From Lachnospiraceae bacterium (GTDB taxonomy: Bacteria; Bacillota_A; Clostridia; Lachnospirales; Lachnospiraceae), in the NCBI GenBank assembly GCA_017416505.1, contig JAFQCI010000019.1:1-64000 (forward strand): 64,000 bases of DNA, in the 5' to 3' direction. Positions 17,116 through 26,453 of this stretch are shown here, in pieces. The notes beneath the pieces are model-generated. The model searched no databases. It was not told the origin of the DNA and saw only the letters and a program-made list of their open reading frames with translations. The position numbers and the translations under genes were made by a program. Positions within the stretch are counted from its first letter, which is position 1. Each line of letters opens with the position of its first letter.

Positions 17116-18342
17116 TTAACTATGTTTTCCTGCGGCATACCCGGTAGACCAGGCTATTTGAAGATTAAAACCACCAGTTACTGCATCCAAGTCCAATACT
17201 TCCCCAGCAAAAAACAAACCTTTTACTTTCTTTGATTCCATGGTAGAAGGATTGATTTCTTTCACTTCCACGCCACCCTTGGTAATAATAGCTTCATTAT
17301 ATCCTCTTAGTCCCTCAATGGTAGAAGAAAAGTTTTTAATGCAGTCGGCAAAATGCTCTCTTTCTTCTTTTGTTATCTCATTTACCCTTTTATCTTCCGG
17401 AATTCCGGAATACTTTACCATAACAGGAATCAGTTTGGAAGGGAATAAATCCCCCAATGCATTGATAAATTTTTTATTACTATAACGCTTAAAATCACGT
17501 ATCAGACGGTTTGATAATTGCTCCTTATCTAAAGCTGGTTTTAAATCAATGGATAGCACAAGTTCTTCTTCTCCCATTGCTTTTTGAATATAGGAACTGG
17601 CACTTAATATAGTGGGACCGCTGACTCCAAAATGAGTAAAGAGCAATTCTCCAAACTCTTTATATACCACCTTTTTCCCTTTCTTAATGGAAATTTCAAT
17701 ATTTCTTAAAGAAAGTCCCTGCAATTCTTTCACATAGTCTTCCCTTATATTAAAAGGTACCAAAGCTGGTGTAAGTTTCGTCACCTTATGTTCTGCTGAT
17801 TTTGCAAAACGATATCCATCACCTGTGGAACCGGTAGAGGGATAGGATAATCCTCCTGTAGCGATAATAACAGAATCTGCTAATACTATTTTACCATCTG
17901 CAAGCTCAATTCCTTCTACCTTATCCTCCTGAAAGCAAATTCTCTTCACTTCAGAATTCAAATGAATTTTAACATTTTGTTTTTTCATGGCACGATGAAG
18001 GCCGTCAATAATATCAGAAGAATGGTCGGAAACCGGAAAAACACGATTTCCTCGCTCCACCTTAGTTTTAACCCCATGCTTCTCTAAAAAATCTATCATA
18101 TCGAAGTTTTGAAATCCATAATAGGAACTATATAAAAACCTTGGATTTGTTACTACCTTTTCAAAAAATTCCTCTTCAGAACAGGCATTGGTAATATTAC
18201 ATCTTCCTTTTCCTGTAATAAAGATTTTCTTTCCCAATTTTTCATTTTTCTCATACAAATCCACTTGTTTCCCTGATATTGCAGCCGAGTAAGCCGCCAT
18301 CATTCCTGCAGCTCCCCCTCCAATTACTACAACTTTTCTCAT
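17116..18342 (-). CDS. HI0933-type NAD(P)/FAD-dependent oxidoreductase
   Basis: About 408 residues. A dinucleotide-binding motif opens the protein (VVVIGGGAAGMMAA), GKGRCNITNAC and SYPSTGSTGDG are the HI0933/BaiN family marks, and the C-terminal FAD motif is AGEVLDLDAVTGGFNLQ. Its substrate is not known; a relative, BaiN, has been tied to bile acid dehydroxylation. The start is the ATG at 18342, ten bases after AGGAG; the longer frame to 18411 adds 23 residues upstream of the Rossmann strand with no homology value. It heads the run to cmk and ispH-rpsA. Confidence 0.88.
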   Translation of the reverse strand: MRKVVVIGGGAAGMMAAYSAAISGKQVDLYEKNEKLGKKIFITGKGRCNITNACSEEEFFEKVVTNPRFLYSSYYGFQNFDMIDFLEKHGVKTKVERGNRVFPVSDHSSDIIDGLHRAMKKQNVKIHLNSEVKRICFQEDKVEGIELADGKIVLADSVIIATGGLSYPSTGSTGDGYRFAKSAEHKVTKLTPALVPFNIREDYVKELQGLSLRNIEISIKKGKKVVYKEFGELLFTHFGVSGPTILSASSYIQKAMGEEELVLSIDLKPALDKEQLSNRLIRDFKRYSNKKFINALGDLFPSKLIPVMVKYSGIPEDKRVNEITKEEREHFADCIKNFSSTIEGLRGYNEAIITKGGVEVKEINPSTMESKKVKGLFFAGEVLDLDAVTGGFNLQIAWSTGYAAGKHS

Positions 18343-18480
18343 ACTCTTAGTACTCCTTCCGGTTGAACCTTCCTTATAGAAAATCGAACAAAAAGAGGTC
18401 TGTCGAAACAAACCTCCTTTATCATATCATTAAATTATAAAATTTTAAACCATTTTTTCTTACCACGAATCTGTTTTTAC

Positions 18481-20733
18481 CTATCTGCGGATTCCTTTGG
18501 CAATCAATATTTCATGAAATGCATCACTACTTACTGGTTTTGAGAAATAATATCCCTGAATAACGTCACAATAAATACTCTTTAAGAATTCGTATTGATG
18601 TTCATTTTCTACACCTTCTGCAACAATCTTCATATCCAAAGACTGTCCTAAATGAACAATAGTGGTAACAATCTGATTACCTCTTTCATCTCCAATATCA
18701 TCTACGAAACTCTTATCAATCTTAATAACATCTGCCGGAATACTCTTTAACATATTCAAAGAAGAATATCCGGTTCCAAAATCATCAATCAATACATTAA
18801 TGCCTAATGCATGAAGATTACTAATGGTATCCAATAAAATATTAGAATCTGAAACAAAGGTAGTTTCCGTTAATTCCAATTCCACCAACGAACTTGGAAT
18901 TTCTGAATTCTTAATAATATTAGCATAAATCTCAAGGAAATTATTATTATATAACTGTAACTGTGATAAATTAACAGAAACAGGTACTACATTCAAACCT
19001 TCTTTTCTCCATCTTGAAATATCCCGGCACACGGTTTCAAATACATACTGGTCTAGTGTAGTGATAAATCCGTTCTTTTCAAACAATGGGATAAATTCGT
19101 TCGGATATATCATGCCATCCTTGGCATTCCAACGAACCAAAGCTTCTGCACCTACCAACTCCTTGGTAGAGGCTGAAAATTTCGGTTGATAAAAGACAAC
19201 AAACTCTCTATCCCGAATCGCCTGTTCCATTCGGTTTTCAATTTCTTTTTCCCGAAGCAATTTCTTTCTTAAGTTATCATTATAAATCGCATATAGCTTT
19301 CCATGTTGACCTTTTACGGTTCCCTTGGTAATGGCTGCATGGTCAATTTCTTTATTAATATCAAATTCTCCATCAGGTTTTACTTCACAGATACCTACGG
19401 ATAATTCAATTTCATAATTACCATTCTTTTTCAGGCGTTTTACTTCTGCATCAATTCGTTCAATACGTTCAATAACCTCATGAATATCATCATATTTTAA
19501 AAACAGCATAAATTCATCTGCACGTTTATGTGTAAATACTTCTCCGGAACGAATCTGTCTACGGATAATTTCCCAAATACATTTAATGATATAATTTCCC
19601 TCTGTGTATCCAAAAATATCATTAATCAATTTAAATTTATCAATATCCATAGTAATCATGGCATATTTTCTGGATTTATTCTGGACTACCAATTCTTCTA
19701 CATCAACTTTAAACTTATCATAGGTAGAACCTCCGGTAAGTGGGTCTACATATGCAATTTCTTCTATTCTTTTTCTACTCTTATAGAAAATATAAGTAAT
19801 GGCTGATAACAATCCTGCAAATACCAGTACAACAATTCCTAATATCAAGGATGTTATTCGAATTGTGTGATAAAGCTTATTATTTAATACACTTTCCGGA
19901 ACCACTGTAAGCAGATACCAGTCATTATATCCCACCATTCGATAATACATATATTTATTTACCTTATTGTGGAATATAACATATCCATCTACTTCATTTT
20001 CCTTCAACTTTTGCATCAAATCTTCAACACAAGCTTCATTCTCATCAGAAGCATTCAGCATAGCACCAAATATATTTTCAAAATTCTGAAAGCTGTTTGG
20101 ATTATTCGAAGGAATTACGGATTCACCATTATTTTTAACCACATAGGAATAACCTTCTCCGTCAAAAGATGTAATGTTTACAATATGCCTGTAAATTTCC
20201 ACATCAAAAGTCATAAACAAGGCACCTACTATCTTACCGTCTACATCAATCGGTGCTGTATACATAATAACGTCATCGCCATCATAATCTGTTATGGCAT
20301 CTGAAATATAAGAACGGTTCTGCATGGCAAAACGGAAATTCTTTAAATTCCAAGCCACATAAACCTCTCCGTTGGTAGTATAAGCGGTTCCATCATTTTT
20401 AATAATACCTATATTCTTATAATTTACATCCTTGGCTACGATGCTGTCATCTTTAAAATCCAAGTCACCCAAAGCTTCCAAAATAGAATCCGTATCTTCC
20501 ATGTCCATCTTAGAAATCATCTGTGCCAGACTGTCTACATACCGTACTCTAGACTCCATTTCACGAGTCAACGTGGCAACAGACTGATAAGATACTTCGC
20601 TTAATGTCAGTTCCAATTCGCTTTCATAGTTATCATAAAGCATCTTCACATAAAAAGCTGCTCCTACGCACATCAGAAGAGTAAAAAATAAGACGATTTG
20701 TATACTTCTTTTTATATATTTTTTATTTTTCAT
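18481..20733 (-). CDS. Membrane c-di-GMP phosphodiesterase with extracellular sensor, degenerate GGDEF and EAL
   Basis: About 750 residues. A first transmembrane helix (about 10-30), an extracellular sensor of about 270 residues that looks like a dCACHE fold, and a second helix (about 300-325) lead into a GGDEF domain and an EAL domain. The GGDEF signature is degraded to RADEF, so synthase activity is unlikely. The EAL domain is intact: EALVRW, VNLSQLQ, ELTETTF, DDFGTGYSSL, KIDKSF, AEGVEN and QGYYFSKP. It should hydrolyse c-di-GMP in response to an outside ligand. The start is the ATG at 20733, which has AAGGAGGAG upstream. Confidence 0.9.
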   Translation of the reverse strand: MKNKKYIKRSIQIVLFFTLLMCVGAAFYVKMLYDNYESELELTLSEVSYQSVATLTREMESRVRYVDSLAQMISKMDMEDTDSILEALGDLDFKDDSIVAKDVNYKNIGIIKNDGTAYTTNGEVYVAWNLKNFRFAMQNRSYISDAITDYDGDDVIMYTAPIDVDGKIVGALFMTFDVEIYRHIVNITSFDGEGYSYVVKNNGESVIPSNNPNSFQNFENIFGAMLNASDENEACVEDLMQKLKENEVDGYVIFHNKVNKYMYYRMVGYNDWYLLTVVPESVLNNKLYHTIRITSLILGIVVLVFAGLLSAITYIFYKSRKRIEEIAYVDPLTGGSTYDKFKVDVEELVVQNKSRKYAMITMDIDKFKLINDIFGYTEGNYIIKCIWEIIRRQIRSGEVFTHKRADEFMLFLKYDDIHEVIERIERIDAEVKRLKKNGNYEIELSVGICEVKPDGEFDINKEIDHAAITKGTVKGQHGKLYAIYNDNLRKKLLREKEIENRMEQAIRDREFVVFYQPKFSASTKELVGAEALVRWNAKDGMIYPNEFIPLFEKNGFITTLDQYVFETVCRDISRWRKEGLNVVPVSVNLSQLQLYNNNFLEIYANIIKNSEIPSSLVELELTETTFVSDSNILLDTISNLHALGINVLIDDFGTGYSSLNMLKSIPADVIKIDKSFVDDIGDERGNQIVTTIVHLGQSLDMKIVAEGVENEHQYEFLKSIYCDVIQGYYFSKPVSSDAFHEILIAKGIRR

Positions 20734-20970
20734 TTTACTCCTCCTTTTCACAATCTTTTAGCTAAATTGCCTATGATTAATTTTATTTTAACTTATTTTT
20801 TGTTAATTTTCAATACGCATTATATACAAAATATAGTCCTGTTCTTAATCAAAATAGCAATACCAATACCAAATATGGTGACAATACGATAACTCAGATT
20901 ACAAACATCATGATATCATTTTTATCAGTAACGACCCTTTTCATTACTACAAAGTAACTATCTTAACACA

Positions 20971-20996
20971 GAAAAAGAACCTCTTTTAGAGGTTCC
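20971..20996 (-). terminator. Terminator of the decarboxylase operon
   Basis: GAACCTCT and AGAGGTTC form an 8-bp stem with a three-base loop (20977-20995), followed on the minus strand by TTTTT. It stands right after the oadA-like stop codon. The remaining gap up to the sensor gene (20734-20970) is AT-rich with no other feature I can support. Confidence 0.9.
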
Positions 20997-21012
20997 TTTC
21001 CCTTTTCTAATC

Positions 21013-22431
21013 TTAAACAGGATATGCTTTATTCTGTGAATCAGCCACAGAAGCATCTACCTTTGTTTGTTGAGCTTCACGGTATTTAAAGAATTCAGTT
21101 GCAACCTGTGGGAATAAGGCATAAGTTAATACATCCTCTTCCTGTTGCTTCCACTGTGACATTTCTGCTTCAATCTTATCTAATTCCGGCTCTAACAAAT
21201 CAGCTGGACGACAGGTAATCGGCTCTTTATCACCAATTGCCTTCTTTTGTACTTCCTTATTAAATGGTTTTACGGTTTGACCATATTCACCTGCTAATAA
21301 GGCTTTGCTTTCCTTTGTACACATCTTATATCTTTCGCCCATAATAACGTTTAATACAGCCTGTGTACCAACAATCTGGCTGGAAGGTGTAACTAGAGGT
21401 GGCTCACCAAAGTCTTTACGCACTCTTGGCACTTCCTCTAACACTTCATAGTACTTATCCTCTGCACCCTGTTCTTTTAATTGAGAAACAAGGTTTGATA
21501 GCATACCACCTGGTACCTGATATAATAAAGTCTTAATATTAACACCCATAACCTTCGGATTTAATAATCCGGAAGCTAAAGCTTCTTCCTGCATAGGTCT
21601 AAAGTAATCAGCGATTTCAGCTAATAAGCTCTGGTCGAAACCAGGGTCAAATTCAGTTCCACGGAACGTTTCTGCCATAACTTCAGTAGCTGGCTGGCTG
21701 GTACCTAAAGCAAATGGTGACATTGCAGTATCAATGATATCGCATCCTGCTTCTACTGCCTTAAGGTAAGTCATAGCAGCAACACCACTAGTATAATGAG
21801 TGTGTAACTGAATTGGTAACTTTGTTGCAGACTTTAATGCGCTTACTAATTCTGTAGCCTGATATGGAACCAAAAGACCTGCCATATCCTTGATACAAAT
21901 TGAATCTGCACCCATGTCTTCGATTTTCTTTGCCATATCCATCCAGTAATCTAAGGTATAAGCGTCACCTAAGGTATAAGAAAGAGCAACCTGAGCATGT
22001 CCTTTTTCTTTATTTGCAGCTTTTACTGCTGTCTGTAAATTTCTAATATCATTTAAACAGTCGAAAATACGGATAATATCAATACCGTTAGCAATAGATT
22101 TCTGAACGAAATATTCTACCACATCATCTGCATAATGACGGTATCCTAAGATATTTTGTCCTCTAAATAACATCTGTAACTTTGTATTCTTAAATCCATC
22201 ACGGATTTTTCTAAGTCTTTCCCATGGGTCTTCTTTTAAGAAACGTAAGGATGCATCAAATGTTGCACCACCCCAGCATTCTACGGCATGATATCCAACC
22301 TTATCCATCTTATCAATGATAGGTAACATCTGTTCTGTAGTCATTCTGGTAGCAATCAAAGACTGATGTGCATCACGTAATACAGTTTCCATTATTTTAA
22401 CTGGTCTTTTTACAGTTTTTTGTTCTGCCAT
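21013..22431 (-). CDS. oadA: Oxaloacetate decarboxylase alpha / pyruvate carboxylase B-type carboxyltransferase
   Basis: 472 residues. The TIM-barrel carboxyltransferase starts with RDAHQSLIATRM (metal aspartate), has the lysine that becomes carbamylated in CIKDMAGLL, and metal histidines in HTHYTSG. The conserved PYC/OADA domain follows, but there is no C-terminal biotinyl domain; a separate carrier is encoded at 23624. It moves a carboxyl group between oxaloacetate/pyruvate and biotin. Last gene of the operon, 17 bp after the beta subunit. Confidence 0.92.
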   Translation of the reverse strand: MAEQKTVKRPVKIMETVLRDAHQSLIATRMTTEQMLPIIDKMDKVGYHAVECWGGATFDASLRFLKEDPWERLRKIRDGFKNTKLQMLFRGQNILGYRHYADDVVEYFVQKSIANGIDIIRIFDCLNDIRNLQTAVKAANKEKGHAQVALSYTLGDAYTLDYWMDMAKKIEDMGADSICIKDMAGLLVPYQATELVSALKSATKLPIQLHTHYTSGVAAMTYLKAVEAGCDIIDTAMSPFALGTSQPATEVMAETFRGTEFDPGFDQSLLAEIADYFRPMQEEALASGLLNPKVMGVNIKTLLYQVPGGMLSNLVSQLKEQGAEDKYYEVLEEVPRVRKDFGEPPLVTPSSQIVGTQAVLNVIMGERYKMCTKESKALLAGEYGQTVKPFNKEVQKKAIGDKEPITCRPADLLEPELDKIEAEMSQWKQQEEDVLTYALFPQVATEFFKYREAQQTKVDASVADSQNKAYPV

Positions 22432-22448
22432 TTTCTTATCCTCCTAAA

Positions 22449-23576
22449 TTATTTCACTCCAAAGATAGCCATAAATGTTCCGGCTGCAACTGCAGTACCG
22501 ATAACACCTGCTACATTTGGTCCCATTGCATGCATTAATAAAAAGTTTGTTGGATCAGCTTCAGAACCGACCTTTTGTGAAACTCTGGCAGCCATAGGTA
22601 CTGCAGATACACCTGCAGAACCAATTAACGGATTAATCTTTCCGCCACTAAGTTTACACATTAATTTTCCAAACAGTACACCAGACGTAGTACCAACTGC
22701 AAAAGCAACCAAACCTAATACTACAATTTTCAAGGTATCCAGACGAAGGAATGCTTGTGCAGTAGTAGTGGCACCTACAGATGTTCCAAGTAAAATAACT
22801 ACGATATACATCATAGCATTCTGTGCTGTATCAGATAATTGTTTTACGACTCCACATTCTCTAAATAAATTACCTAACATCAACATACCAACCAATGGTG
22901 CAGTGGTAGGTAAAATCATAACTACTACGATAGTTACTACAATAGGGAATAAGATTTTCTCTAACTTAGAAACCGGTCTTAACTGACCCATCTTAATCTT
23001 TCTTTCTTCTTCTGTTGTGAAGAATTTCATAATTGGTGGCTGAATAATAGGTACCAATGACATATAAGAATATGCCGCTACGGCAATAGCACCCATAAGA
23101 CCTGTCTGTCCTAATTTACCTGCAAGGAAAATAGAGGTAGGACCATCTGCACCACCGATGATAGAAATAGCAGCCGCTGCCTTATCATTAAATCCCATAG
23201 CAATCGCTAAAATATATGCTGTATAAATACCAAACTGTGCCGCTGCACCAAGTAAGAAACTCTTAGGGTTGGCAATCAAAGGTGCAAAGTCTGTCATAGC
23301 ACCAACTCCCATGAAAATAAGAGAAGGTAAAATGCTCCACTCATCCAACATGAAGAAGAAATGTAATAGTCCGCCTTCTTCGATAATAGGAGGGTACATA
23401 TTAGAAAGCAACATACCGAAAGCGATTGGAACTAACAGTAATGGTTCGTATCCTTTTTTGATTGCAAGATATAAAAAGATACACGCAACAGCAATCATAA
23501 CGATATTACCCCAATACAGTGAGGCAAATGCAGTCTGGTCTAATAAATTATTTAACGTATCAATAACGTAATCCAT
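22449..23576 (-). CDS. oadB: Na+-translocating decarboxylase beta subunit
   Basis: 375 residues and about ten transmembrane helices. It belongs to the OadB/MmdB/GcdB family, which decarboxylates carboxybiotin and pumps Na+ outwards. The conserved GGADGPTSIFLAGKL and the repeat-related GSAGVSAVPMAARVSQ are both present; these form the two re-entrant ion-binding loops. It sits between the biotin carrier and the OadA-like gene, so both carboxyltransferases in this operon could discharge through it. Confidence 0.93.
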   Translation of the reverse strand: MDYVIDTLNNLLDQTAFASLYWGNIVMIAVACIFLYLAIKKGYEPLLLVPIAFGMLLSNMYPPIIEEGGLLHFFFMLDEWSILPSLIFMGVGAMTDFAPLIANPKSFLLGAAAQFGIYTAYILAIAMGFNDKAAAAISIIGGADGPTSIFLAGKLGQTGLMGAIAVAAYSYMSLVPIIQPPIMKFFTTEEERKIKMGQLRPVSKLEKILFPIVVTIVVVMILPTTAPLVGMLMLGNLFRECGVVKQLSDTAQNAMMYIVVILLGTSVGATTTAQAFLRLDTLKIVVLGLVAFAVGTTSGVLFGKLMCKLSGGKINPLIGSAGVSAVPMAARVSQKVGSEADPTNFLLMHAMGPNVAGVIGTAVAAGTFMAIFGVK

Positions 23577-23623
23577 TCGTTTATTCCTCCCGATAATTTT
23601 TTGGGATTACTCAATAGCAAATC

Positions 23624-23998
23624 CTAGTTTAATGTAGCTAACACATCGCCACTTTCAACATTAGCACCTTCTGCTACATTAATGCTGGCTACTGTACCAT
23701 CTTCCGGAGCTACTACTTCGTTTTCCATCTTCATGGCTTCTAATACGATGATAACATCGCCTCTCTTTACAGCCTGTCCTACTGATGCCTTTACACCTAA
23801 AATCTTACCAGGCATTGGAGCTGCTACTTTTATGCTTCCTTCTGTTCCGGATGCTGCTGCCTTTGGTGCTGCCGCTGGAGCTACTGGAGCTGCTACTGGT
23901 GCAGCTGCTACTGGAGCTTGCGCTACTGCTCCTTGTCCTAATTCTTCTACTGCTACATCATAAGCAGTACCATTTACAGTAATTCTATAATTCTTCAT
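23624..23998 (-). CDS. Biotin carboxyl carrier protein of the decarboxylase
   Basis: About 124 residues. A short N-terminal region (MKNYRITVNGTAYDVAVEE) leads into an alanine/proline hinge (about 28-55) and a biotinyl domain ending in the EAMKMENEV loop, whose lysine carries biotin. The hinge lets the biotin arm swing between the carboxyltransferase and the membrane pump. Start at the ATG at 23998, after GGAGGAAATTATT. The DNA of the hinge is a GCT/GCA-rich simple repeat. Confidence 0.93.
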   Translation of the reverse strand: MKNYRITVNGTAYDVAVEELGQGAVAQAPVAAAPVAAPVAPAAAPKAAASGTEGSIKVAAPMPGKILGVKASVGQAVKRGDVIIVLEAMKMENEVVAPEDGTVASINVAEGANVESGDVLATLN

Positions 23999-24019
23999 AA
24001 TAATTTCCTCCAATTCTAA

Positions 24020-24913
24020 CTATTTACGTTTCACTTTCTTAATAGAGCGTACAATCAACTGGTCTGCACTGGTAGCATTACAAGTAGATGATGCTAAAAT
24101 CGCAGCAGTAATTACAGCAACTAATTCACTATCATTCATTTCATTGGTCGCTGCAGAAGTATTTGTTTTAGAAACTTCTGTTTTTGCAACAGGAACCGGA
24201 ACCTTCGCCTCTTTAATTACAGGTACTTCTTCCTTCTTCTTTTTCTTATCCATAATCATCGGAATAATGGCAAATGCCTTAATAATCAATGAGATAAGAA
24301 TCAATACAATAAATACGGTACCCATACCCATTAAGGTATTCATTAAAGCTTTTACAACTTTTTCCTTTGTGGTATATTTTGCGGTAGGTGTAATATTCAC
24401 AACCTGTGCTTTTTTATTCAAAGAAACTTCAACCGTCGCGTTTCTTTCGTTACCTTCCAAAGAAATTACGATAGTCTGATTATCACCATAAGTAATTTCC
24501 TTTGTTTTTAAACCTGCAGTTTCATATGCTTCAATATATCCTGCTAACAACTGACTTTCTGTAATTTCACCATTGGTAGCCGCACTATATAATTCAACAA
24601 CCGCACTATATGCTGATTCAGAATTAAATTTCACTCCACCTACTTCTTCCTTAAACTTATCAAAAGTTTCAATGAATGCTTTAATTTCTTCTTCCTCAAT
24701 AGATTCGTCAAATACTTCGTTTTGTTCTGCAACATCCACAGTTAAATTTCCATTAATCAGGTATTGCACCACATCATAAGCACAAATCTTTGCATAATCT
24801 TCACTTTCATATCCTTCTGATGTATTTTCATCTGTCTGACCACAAGCAGAAAGAGCAAACACGCAGGTTACCATACATAATACTAATAATAACTTCTTTA
24901 ATTTAGCTTTCAT
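24020..24913 (-). CDS. OadG-like lipoprotein of the decarboxylase complex
   Basis: About 297 residues. A lipoprotein signal ends in LSACG (cysteine about residue 24), so the N-terminal half (24-185) should be outside the cell, attached to lipid. A transmembrane helix near 195-215 then crosses to a charged cytoplasmic tail with KKKKKEEVP and a Pro/Val stretch. The helix plus tail match OadG, the gamma subunit that holds the complex together. The extracellular lipid-anchored domain is an addition to the usual ~80-residue OadG. Start at the ATG at 24913, with GAGGTGAC upstream. Confidence 0.75.
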   Translation of the reverse strand: MKAKLKKLLLVLCMVTCVFALSACGQTDENTSEGYESEDYAKICAYDVVQYLINGNLTVDVAEQNEVFDESIEEEEIKAFIETFDKFKEEVGGVKFNSESAYSAVVELYSAATNGEITESQLLAGYIEAYETAGLKTKEITYGDNQTIVISLEGNERNATVEVSLNKKAQVVNITPTAKYTTKEKVVKALMNTLMGMGTVFIVLILISLIIKAFAIIPMIMDKKKKKEEVPVIKEAKVPVPVAKTEVSKTNTSAATNEMNDSELVAVITAAILASSTCNATSADQLIVRSIKKVKRK

Positions 24914-24928
24914 GTTAGTCACCTCATT

Positions 24929-26353
24929 CTAAACCGTACCATGTTTTTTACTTGGACGATCCTCTCTCTTTGTAAATAACATTTCCATTGCAGCAATGAT
25001 TCTTTTTCTTGTTGCATCCGGTTCAATTACATCATCAACGTAACCTCTCTTTGCTGCTGCAATCGCACTAGATTGAAGTGTTTCATATTCTGCTGCCTTT
25101 TCTTTAATAAGAGCATTCTTATCAGCAGCTTTTTCAATTTCATCCGCATACATAATCTTTGCTGCCATAGTAGGACACATAGTTCCAATCTTTGCAGTTG
25201 GCCATGCAAATTCAATGTCAGCTCCAATGGATTTAGAATTCATAGCAACATAAGCAGTTCCAAAAGCATCACCAATTACAACATTTACTTTAGGTACAGT
25301 GGCATTAGCAAAAGCATAAGTCAATTTTGCAACCGCTCCGGCTACTGTCTTTTCTTCTTCTACTGTAGCTGCAAAACCTTTACAGTTTGTTAAAGTAAGT
25401 ACTGGAATCTGGAATGCATCACAGAATGTAACGAACTTTGCTGCCTTTAAAGCACCATTTGTAGTTAAAGCATTTCCACCTTCATTTACCTGGTTTGCAA
25501 CACATCCAACTGTAATTCCATTTAACTTCATAAATCCAATTACCATATCCTTGGCAAAGTCTTTCTTAAGTTCTACAAAAGTCTGGTTATCAGCAATAGT
25601 AATCAATACTGATTTAGCATCATCCTTTAAACCGTCCACATTAGGAACGATACGGTTAATATCATCAAAACAATCGGAACAAGTTTCATCGCCATAGCAA
25701 GATGGTAAGATGTCTACTAATTGTCTAATTTGTCCTAATACTTCCAACTCAGTATCAAAAACACCGTCTGTTAATCCGGTTTGTTCGCTATGATAACTTG
25801 CTGCAGCAGTATTTAACTTCGCTTCGTTGTTTCCATCCAAAGCGTTTGGACTATTTACGAATAATTTGCTTCCTTCTTTTGCCATAAAAGTAAAGTCAGA
25901 TAAGGAAGAAACAATCGCAGAACCACCACCACAAGTACCGAATACAGCTGTGATTTGAGGAATCACTCCTGAAGCAAGAGTCTGCTTTAAATAAATTTCG
26001 CCAAAACCATTTAATGCATCTGTAGCTTCCTGCAATCTTAATCCTGCACAATCAATCAAACCTACAACCGGTGCACCAACCTTCATCGCCATATCATAAA
26101 TCTTAGCGATTTTCTTTGCATGCATTTCTCCAACAGAACCATTTAGTACTGTTACATCCTGGCTATACACATACACAAGATTTTCATTAATCACACCATA
26201 ACCGGTAATGACACCATCAGCTGGATTTTCTTTTTCCTGCATGTTAAAGTCTGTGCTTCTGCTTGTAACATAAGCTCCAACCTCAACAAAGCTTGAGTCG
26301 TCAAGTAAAGATGCTATTCTTTCTCTTGCTGACAACTTGTTAGAATTGCTCAT
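24929..26353 (-). CDS. mmdA: Acyl-CoA carboxyltransferase (methylmalonyl-CoA decarboxylase alpha / 12S type)
   Basis: 474 residues with two crotonase-fold halves. LSARERIASLLDD opens the protein, FGTCGGGSAIVSSL and GDAFGTAYVAMNSK form the two oxyanion regions, and the C-terminal half keeps FAWPTAKIGTM. The family moves a carboxyl group between acyl-CoA (methylmalonyl- or malonyl-CoA) and biotin. The start is the ATG at 26353 with GGAGGGCTAAAA; a longer frame to 26500 would overlap dacF and has no homology. First gene of the five-gene operon behind the promoter at 26423-26451. Confidence 0.88.
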   Translation of the reverse strand: MSNSNKLSARERIASLLDDSSFVEVGAYVTSRSTDFNMQEKENPADGVITGYGVINENLVYVYSQDVTVLNGSVGEMHAKKIAKIYDMAMKVGAPVVGLIDCAGLRLQEATDALNGFGEIYLKQTLASGVIPQITAVFGTCGGGSAIVSSLSDFTFMAKEGSKLFVNSPNALDGNNEAKLNTAAASYHSEQTGLTDGVFDTELEVLGQIRQLVDILPSCYGDETCSDCFDDINRIVPNVDGLKDDAKSVLITIADNQTFVELKKDFAKDMVIGFMKLNGITVGCVANQVNEGGNALTTNGALKAAKFVTFCDAFQIPVLTLTNCKGFAATVEEEKTVAGAVAKLTYAFANATVPKVNVVIGDAFGTAYVAMNSKSIGADIEFAWPTAKIGTMCPTMAAKIMYADEIEKAADKNALIKEKAAEYETLQSSAIAAAKRGYVDDVIEPDATRKRIIAAMEMLFTKREDRPSKKHGTV

Positions 26354-26422
26354 TTTTAGCCCTCCATATTCTATTAATTTATAAGGTTTTACAAAAAAGT
26401 AAAACCAATTTATGCCGATTTT

Positions 26423-26451
26423 ATTGTATCTCTTTTTCGCAATTTTTTCAA
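26423..26451 (-). promoter_or_regulatory. Promoter of the decarboxylase operon
   Basis: Minus-strand TTGAAA (26446-26451) and TACAAT (26423-26428) are separated by 17 bp. It lies in the 100-bp gap between dacF and the carboxyltransferase, leaving a leader of about 60 nt. Confidence 0.7.
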
Positions 26452-26453
26452 GA

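Noticed and set aside
22420..22986. Long plus-strand frame opposite the beta subunit gene
   Set aside because: It is a shadow of the well-supported membrane-protein gene, with no ribosome site and low-complexity composition.
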